Positions 59,119 to 64,000 of a stretch of DNA of 64,000 nt are shown here, piece by piece (position 1 is the stretch's first letter; each line of letters begins with the position of its first letter). Source of the stretch: Dermanyssus gallinae (lineage: Eukaryota; Arthropoda; Arachnida; Mesostigmata; Dermanyssidae); contig QVRM01006573.1 of NCBI GenBank assembly GCA_003439945.1, forward strand, positions 1 to 64,000, in the 5' to 3' direction. The notes beneath the pieces were generated by a model. It was not told the DNA's origin. It did not search any database and was given only the letters and a program-made list of their open reading frames with translations. Both the position numbers and the translations under genes were made by a program.

Positions 59119-59326
59119 TGGCAACGCGGCACAGCTTCCACTACCCAGATCGAACAAGTCGATGTCGCCGTTTGCATTTTCATGTCGATGTCCTCGTATC
59201 GCAATCTCTGTGCCGTCTTCGCGTCGTCGAAGACGTCTACCTGCAGAAGATGACGTTTGTTGCCGATGAACCAGTGTGATGTTCCACTAGGCACGACCGC
59301 GTCTAGCGTGCAATACTTGCCGGCTT
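59119..59326 (-). CDS. Candidate exon of 208 bp upstream of the EF-hand-like exon
   Basis: Not recognised. It follows a TA array on the minus strand (ACATATCAG, weak acceptor) and ends at CCA/GTGAGT, a strong donor. Residues run EAGKYCTLDAVVPSGTSHWF, IGNKRHLLQVDVFDDAKTAQ, RLRYEDIDMKMQTATSTCSI and WVVEAVPRC. Repeat-free, with a globular-looking residue mix and GC-rich third positions. Two terminal bases join the single leading base of the 58300 exon. An in-frame TGA lies in the donor. The family is unknown. Confidence 0.33.
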
Positions 59327-59329
59327 CTG

Positions 59330-59330
<1 letters not shown>

Positions 59331-59366
<36 letters not shown>
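59331..59366. repeat. (TA)n array
   Basis: About 36 bp of TA directly upstream (minus strand) of the 59326 exon start. Confidence 0.95.
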
Positions 59367-59371
<5 letters not shown>

Positions 59372-59512
59372 CTATGAACAATACTGTTTGCATATGATTG
59401 TGAACATCCTTACGATACGGTATATGTATGTGTGTAAATATATGCACAATACTGCACTGATATATACATACATGTGAACATAGAATAAACATCCGAAAAT
59501 ATTGCTTATTTA

Positions 59513-59825
59513 CTACACTAAATGCGACCTGATGCGTAAAGAAAATTTGGCACTGGTCACCAGCGTCACCAACAACCAGTGAGGACTTGGGTTAAGCTCG
59601 GCATGCCGAGTCCGGCGGGGGGGGGGCGCTTTTGGGGCATGGGACAGCCTAAGGGGCGTGGAGAATGGAAGGGAGGGGGTGAATGGTGGGCGTCTGGCAA
59701 AAGAGGCCGAATTTTGGCCATCTATGTTGGCGAAGAGCACAAGCGCGTCGTCGGCGTTTTCGTTGCCCCTTAGCGGCAAGTTAAGGACCTTTTGGACCGA
59801 CCGTTCAGCTGCTCGTTCAGCATTA
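59513..59825 (-). CDS. Candidate terminal exon, 103 codons plus stop
   Basis: Not recognised. On the minus strand a run of about 95 bases, almost all pyrimidine (59836-59930), leads to TTCAAAAGTCAG and the exon at 59825. One leading base, then NAERAAERSVQKVLNLPLRG, NENADDALVLFANIDGQNSA, SFARRPPFTPSLPFSTPL, a Pro/Arg-rich part, SPHWLLVTLVTSAKFSLRI and TAG. GC-rich first positions and no repeats apart from a C run. The GNE-x-AD pattern recalls RNase H of retrotransposons, but the rest of that domain is absent. A plus frame (59579-59773, ending RILAIYVGEEHKRVVGVFVA) overlaps and is also good. Confidence 0.33.
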
Positions 59826-60096
59826 CTGACTTTTGAACGACGACGAGGAAAAAAGCAGAAGAATAAGAAGAAGATGAAGATGAAAAAGAAGACGAAAACA
59901 TATAAGAAAAAGAAGAAAAACGAACAAGAATCAGCAGCGACAGTAGCAACCGCAGCCGGAGAAATTGTATGGGGGAAGGGGGTATCAAATAGGAATCAAA
60001 TAGGGTACAAAGGGGTGCGATAGGACTGGCAATGCGCAGGATATATGCGCTGGCGACTTGAAACGACGATAAATCTTGAATTCTGTTCGAATACGA

Positions 60097-60348
60097 ATGG
60101 AGGCGGCGACCGGAGGGAGAGACGCCCTGGGGGAGATACATAGAGGGCCGCGGCGCGTTAGACAGCCAATGACAACAACAACAACAACAACGACAGCGAC
60201 GACGATGGATAGCCCTTTGGCTGGCTGTCTGGCTGAGTCGATGGCCCACTGGCCGCCGAAGGTCTGCGCAGGAGCAGACCAACAGGGCCCTGGCTGGGCA
60301 CAACGGGCGCAAGAAGAACCAACGATGTCTGCTGGCTGCAGTGGCTGA
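60097..60348 (+). CDS. Candidate small frame, 83 codons with Thr run
   Basis: Not recognised. ATG (G at +4) opens MEAATGGRDALGEIHRGPRR, then a Thr run from ACA/ACG repeats, then MDSPLAGCLAESMAHWPPKV, CAGADQQGPGWAQRAQEEPT and TGA. Non-repetitive part looks protein-like with G-rich first codon positions. No membrane segment. A minus frame (60158-60436) overlaps and is Ser/Leu/Pro-rich. Confidence 0.25.
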   Translation: MEAATGGRDALGEIHRGPRRVRQPMTTTTTTTTATTMDSPLAGCLAESMAHWPPKVCAGADQQGPGWAQRAQEEPTMSAGCSG

Positions 60349-60675
60349 GACGCCGGTGGTCGCAGCGTAGCAAAGCCCGTAGCGGCGGGCTCTTCTTGCT
60401 CACTCGCTCGCTGACTGGTGGCTGAAAGGACGACAAATGACCCCTAAATCCAAATATTCAAATAAGCTCAAAGCCAGAGCGGACAACACGCACGGCCGGT
60501 CGGCCGGCCGACGACCGTTGCGGTGTTGACGGCAGCGGTGGTCTATAAGAGCGAGTCCAAGAGAAGGAAGACGAGAAAAAGTTAGGGAGCGTCATATAAG
60601 GGCCAGGAAAAGGGGTGGTCAAGATAGGAAAAGGGCTAAGGGTGGAACGAAGGGGTACAAAGACGGCTATAGGAC

Positions 60676-60858
60676 ATGGGAAGGCGGCAACCGAGTCTGG
60701 AGAAATGTCAAGAGCAACGTCGCCATGCCAACACCACCACCAACAACAACAACAACAAGAACAACAACAACAACGATAGGGCGAGCGACGAAGCGACCAC
60801 CCCGCCGTGGTCGCCGAAGTTCAAAACCGAAGTGGACCTATCGAGGCGACGACGGTGA
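60676..60858 (+). CDS. Candidate first exon or small frame with Asn runs, 60 codons
   Basis: Not recognised. ATG in GACATGG context opens MGRRQPSLEKCQEQRRHANT, then Asn runs from AAC repeats, then DRASDEATTPPWSPKFKTEV and DLSRRRR before TGA. A donor (CGACG/GTGAAG) at 60855 overlaps the stop and would end a first exon in phase 2. The final 25 residues are repeat-free, with a possible SP-type phosphorylation site. The Asn run is a microsatellite product. Confidence 0.28.
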   Translation: MGRRQPSLEKCQEQRRHANTTTNNNNNKNNNNNDRASDEATTPPWSPKFKTEVDLSRRRR

Positions 60859-60984
60859 AGTCTCATCACCATCATCATCGTCATCACCGCCAGTATGATC
60901 ACTGCTATCAATATCATCATCATCACCATCATAATCGCGTGCATTGCCGCAGCATCGCGAGAAAAGCCAGCGGAAGAGCCATCA

Positions 60985-60987
<3 letters not shown>

Positions 60988-61016
<29 letters not shown>
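60988..61016. repeat. (TA)n array
   Basis: About 29 bp of pure TA. Confidence 0.95.
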
Positions 61017-61018
<2 letters not shown>

Positions 61019-61409
61019 AACGTTTGTATATATGCACAGTGCTCCAGCTAGATCGTGCTCTACTCTCCTCTCGCACTTATAGCGACGACGCTGGGAGTCG
61101 CAGGCGGCATTTATAGATGCATAGACAAATAGGCAAACAGACGAATAGACGCACAAACCGAAATACCGACGAGCAGAAAAATAGAAAAAAATAAAGCGAT
61201 GGGTGAATGCCATGACAACGGCATCGTGCTGCCCGTTGTGATTGTGTCACCACCGCCATGGTCGCGTAGATTAGTCCAGTATCGTTTCTGCTTCTGCTGG
61301 CGCGTCCACAGCCGACGGCCCAACAACGTGTGAGGCAGCCACTTCGGTATTCATGCATGTACGACGAAAAGACCCTCATCCCCTATTTCTCGGCCGGGCA
61401 ACAACGCTG

Positions 61410-61634
61410 CTAGGCGTCGCACCACCCAGATCTTGCGCATCTCGTGCAGATCAACAGCGACCGGCCGCTGAGATCGCCACGAGATCTCGAAAGGCGAAAA
61501 GACCTCGGGCCAGACGGCCCGTGTTTGATGGTTTTTTTCATCGCTCGAGCAGCAAACAGCGCCGCAGGCTCAGCCTTACACGACACAGATACCGGCTTGA
61601 CCCGTTTCAAGCCGACGTATGAAGTTAGACACAT
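61410..61634 (-). CDS. Candidate basic frame, 74 codons
   Basis: Not recognised. ATG (weak context) opens MCLTSYVGLKRVKPVSVSCK, then AEPAALFAARAMKKTIKHGP, an Arg/Ser-rich middle and a Cys-containing end (LLICTRCARSGWCDA) before TAG. GC-rich, repeat-free. Plus-strand frames over the same bases (61353-61622 and 61444-61836) are also open, so strand is uncertain. Confidence 0.2.
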   Translation of the reverse strand: MCLTSYVGLKRVKPVSVSCKAEPAALFAARAMKKTIKHGPSGPRSFRLSRSRGDLSGRSLLICTRCARSGWCDA

Positions 61635-62805
61635 TCATATGTATGTTTGTACGTCCAAAACACACGCATCTACCAACGCGCGCGAGCTCAAAAGTACAAT
61701 TTTACGTATATATATACGTGCTGCCACAAATACGTTAGCGCTAAGTGATAAGGACATTCATCTTAATTGCTCACAAATACCAACGAGCAGCATCAACGCG
61801 ACTTTCCGAATCATCGCCGCAGCCGAATATAAATAGAAGTCTATTTGTTGGTGAAATAAGGCAGTAGTGACGCGCATAGGAGGCGATAGCATTAATAATA
61901 ATACTACTACTAATAAAACGAAGAACAAGATTAATAATACCACCAGTAGCACCAGCAGTCGCCGCTTTCGTAGTGGTAACGCGCGCAGATCGGACATAAA
62001 CGAGCGTTCCCCGACAAGATGTATCTGAGCTCTTCGTTCTACTACCGTTCTGCAACCTAGCGACATTCAGTGGCCAAATAAAAAAAAAACACTAAACGCG
62101 CATCGCTTTAAACAAACGCTTAAATACCGATGATGGATGGCAGTCATCTTCGACGTCATTGTCGTCGTTTTCGTTGTTGTTGTGGTTGTTGTTGTTGTTG
62201 CTCCTCTTCTTTGCATCTTCCTTTTCTTTCCATCTTTCGTCTGTGATCGATTCCGAAGGCGACGGAGCAAAAGGAGAGGCTGGGAAAAAGCGTTGTTCGA
62301 CACATAAAGCAAGTATCTATCCGCCACCCCCTCCCGCTCTAGTCCAACAGCCTTCAACTAGCCAGTTGTGACTAGCTGACTCGCTTGCGCGCGCCTATTT
62401 GTCCTACTAGCATTGGGTTCGTAATTGGGGGCAAACGCGGGCAAGTGCGTAGGTGGCTGCTATGCCGAGATGACACGTCGACACCGTTACCCACTAGATC
62501 CACTTAAGCAGTCGTATCATTAACATCATCATCATCACCATCACCACCACCACATCCACCACATCCATCTGTAGCAGCTCTATTCTGGCAGCAGACCGGT
62601 GCAACGTGCTCTCCCCCCCCTCTCTCTCTCTCTATCGCGCTCTCTTACACACACACACTCGATCTGTATCTCTTTTGCCCATCCTCTCGCCTCTACAGGA
62701 AGCCGGGGGGCAAGACGTAGCATGACGAACACACACGGCGGCACTGGCAACCAGAGATCAGGTTGTTAGCAGTTGGTCGTACAGCAGTCGGACAGATGAC
62801 GCCTC
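61635..62805. other. Mixed sequence, no supported gene
   Basis: TA-rich near 61705-61716, ACT/AAT near 61890-61945, TTG near 62175-62200, CAT/CCA near 62523-62570, CT near 62620-62633 and CA near 62648-62658. Confidence 0.45.
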
Positions 62806-63000
62806 TTAAGGAGGATTGAAGAGGCGGCTGCGCTCGTCATTCACAACAGAGATCATCAGGACAACAACGCCGACAAACGACGTTGACAATGACAACGGCG
62901 AAAAAACCGCCACGATCACAAACACGACGACCATCACAACGATGACGGACTTGTCGGCTTTGCTCGTGTCCGTGTTCGTGTTCGCCTGAGACGAATCCAT
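62806..63000 (-). CDS. Candidate two-segment membrane protein, 64 codons
   Basis: Not recognised. ATG in GAGATGG context (purine at -3, G at +4). A polar 17-residue start (MDSSQANTNTDTSKADK) is followed by hydrophobic segments SVIVVMVVVFVIVAVF and FVGVVVLMISVV, with a short polar link, then NDERSRLFNPP and TAA. The hydrophobic parts come partly from GTC/GTT units. The plus strand is also open here with a short hydrophobic frame. The complete frame and good start context support it. Confidence 0.28.
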   Translation of the reverse strand: MDSSQANTNTDTSKADKSVIVVMVVVFVIVAVFSPLSLSTSFVGVVVLMISVVNDERSRLFNPP

Positions 63001-63027
63001 CTCTAAGCATCTCTCGCTCGTTTACAG

Positions 63028-63178
63028 TCTTGCTATCAGCCTCGCTAGACGTCGCAAAGCTGCAGAAAGGCGTGCCGCCCGCCAGGGACGCGAGAGCGTA
63101 CGCACGTTTGCTACCACTGCCACGGTTGGTGCTGCTTTAGTTGCGCCGCTCTATGGCTCTCTCATCGAGCCGGCGGCG
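63028..63178 (+). CDS. Candidate exon of 151 bp, basic helix then membrane-like segment
   Basis: Not recognised. Acceptor CATCTCTCGCTCGTTTACAG ends at 63027. One leading base, then LAISLARRRKAAERRAARQG, RESVRTFATTATVGAALVAP and LYGSLIEPAA. The middle is basic and helical-looking, the following 20 residues hydrophobic. Exits in phase 0 at GCG/GTGAGA. Unspliced, the frame stops at TAA 21 bases later. Regular Ala/Arg/Gly composition with GC-rich first and third positions is typical of coding sequence. No ATG in frame, so an upstream exon is required. Confidence 0.4.
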
Positions 63179-63246
63179 GTGAGAAACAGGCTGGCGGGCT
63201 AATTTAAATTTATTAACGCCTCAAACTGCGTCGGCCGGCCGGCCAG

Positions 63247-63426
63247 CCAGCAAGCAGCATTGCGTGTTCTGGTACTGACGACTCCACCGTCACTTTCGAC
63301 GGACGCGGCGAGCATCACGCGGTCGCGAAGGTGATAGCGGCCTGGCAAGAGACATCCGACAAGCTGTGTGAAGCTGAGGACCCGCTGGAGCAGCAGTGTT
63401 CGCCTAATCAGATGGTGGCAAATTAG
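63247..63426 (+). CDS. Candidate terminal exon, 59 codons plus stop
   Basis: Joined to 63178 by a 68-bp intron (63179-63246) with an AT-rich middle and a TTAAC branch motif 30 bases before its CAG. In phase 0 it reads PASSIACSGTDDSTVTFDGR, GEHHAVAKVIAAWQETSDKL, CEAEDPLEQQCSPNQMVAN and TAG. Strong G-first codon pattern, acidic and polar, three cysteines. The minus strand is open over the same bases (63199-63504), but Leu/Arg/His-rich as in an antisense shadow. Function unknown; with the preceding exon it suggests a small membrane-anchored protein. Confidence 0.42.
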   Translation, partial: PASSIACSGTDDSTVTFDGRGEHHAVAKVIAAWQETSDKLCEAEDPLEQQCSPNQMVAN

Positions 63427-63618
63427 AGAGACGACTCGCGGTAGCGCGCAGAGGCGGATCGGGTGGAGGAGAAACCTATGAGCGAGCGAGCACACGAAGA
63501 GCAAAACCGAAGATGAAGGCGAAGAGACAGCCGGCCAGCGTAGACTATGGTGGGGTAAACTAGAGAGGTAGATGATGGAAGCGTCACGAGTAATTGATGT
63601 CAGATCAAAACGTTATTA

Positions 63619-63870
63619 TTAATTGATTGATCGTCGAACTCCACCCGCCGTCTGTTCGACTAACGGCATTGTCTGTATGACGCGTTTGCTAGTATTGCTT
63701 ATTTCCGCGGAACAAACAACGCAAGATCGGCGCAGTCCACTGCCAGGCAGAAAGGACAAGAACGTAGAGGAATAATATAAGAAAAATAGCAAGAAAGTAA
63801 TGCTATAATGCAATCGACGGTCGACAAATAAGTGTTTCGAAGTCAGCTCAGTTACGGACAAATTGGACAT
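63619..63870 (-). CDS. Candidate small membrane protein or terminal exon, 83 codons
   Basis: Not recognised. ATG with A at -3 opens MSNLSVTELTSKHLFVDRRL; a hydrophobic SITFLLFFLYYSSTFLSFL follows, then GSGLRRSCVVCSAEISNTSK and RVIQTMPLVEQTAGGVRRSI before TAA. The hydrophobic part coincides with a T/C-rich tract ending CTGCCTGGCAG, a very good acceptor at 63740. So the true reading may be a terminal exon 63619-63739 (39 codons plus stop, one-base entry) with intron upstream. The last 39 residues are shared by both readings. Confidence 0.3.
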   Translation of the reverse strand: MSNLSVTELTSKHLFVDRRLHYSITFLLFFLYYSSTFLSFLPGSGLRRSCVVCSAEISNTSKRVIQTMPLVEQTAGGVRRSIN

Positions 63871-64000
63871 AGTGACTGGTTGTGGTGCCCCCTGTGCTCC
63901 AAACGGCCTTGCCCATCTGTGTGTGTGTGTGCAAACGACTCAACTCCACTTGTGTGAAAACAGCCATCATCCAGTGTTTTCGCGCTAGCTTTTCTTTGAC

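Noticed and set aside
59579..59773. Plus-strand 64-codon frame ending RILAIYVGEEHKRVVGVFVA
   Set aside because: Protein-like, but it opens at GTG, includes a G run, and lies opposite a minus exon with much stronger splice context; kept only as an alternative.

Overview
The window looks like nuclear DNA of an animal with a microsatellite-saturated genome, most likely an arthropod (a guess; a parasitiform mite would fit, but nothing here proves it). The longest open frame is 215 codons. Stops are frequent in all frames, there is no operon-like packing, no rRNA gene or plausible tRNA, and splice-like signals (branch-point TTAAC/CTAAC, pyrimidine tract, CAG, then GTAAG/GTGAG) are common. Composition is mixed, with GC-rich islands set among AT-rich arrays.

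Most of the 64 kb is simple sequence. About thirty (TA)n arrays of 20-107 bp occur roughly every 2 kb. Between them lie CAA/CAG tracts, their complement TTG/CTG, GAT/ATC and GAC/GTC tracts, GA/CT tracts, a few G or C homopolymers (the longest is 19 G at 45410) and tetranucleotide runs such as (GGTC)n and (GGCT)n. They lie in every orientation and are not held in one long frame, so most are non-coding. They also create long low-complexity open frames (poly-Q, poly-V, poly-L, poly-C, YIYIYI) that should not be called genes.

No gene can be named from sequence. Candidate exons were picked by three signs together: low repeat content, protein-like codon pattern, and splice or start signals that agree in phase. 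The best are 45315-45982 (+, three phase-matched exons, one 68-bp intron), 51269-51565 (+, acidic exon with a Q run), 52529-53107 (-, 192 codons with a CAAAATG start), 53409-53743 (+, acidic terminal exon), 54788-55195 (good frames on both strands), 59513-59825 (-, terminal exon behind a long pyrimidine tract), 63028-63426 (+, two exons round a second 68-bp intron), 39611-40210 (+, three phase-matched exons), and two signal-peptide-like starts at 21783 and 26933. None matches a family I recognise with certainty; the only domain hint is a degenerate EF-hand-like loop near 58.2 kb.

Layout: 0-5 kb repeats with few candidates; 5.6-7.1 kb two candidate frames; 7.6-12 kb the densest triplet-repeat zone; 12-21 kb mixed repeats; 21-27 kb several small candidates; 27-44 kb repeats with isolated candidate exons near 29.7, 32.1, 33.2 and 39.6-40.2 kb; 43.5-46.7 kb a GC-rich gene-like island; 47-51 kb repeats; 51-55.2 kb a second gene-like island; 55-58 kb repeats and plain sequence; 58.1-63.9 kb a third gene-like island on both strands. 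Because random sequence of this composition also yields protein-looking frames, exon confidences are kept low. Transcript evidence or comparison with a related genome would settle them.
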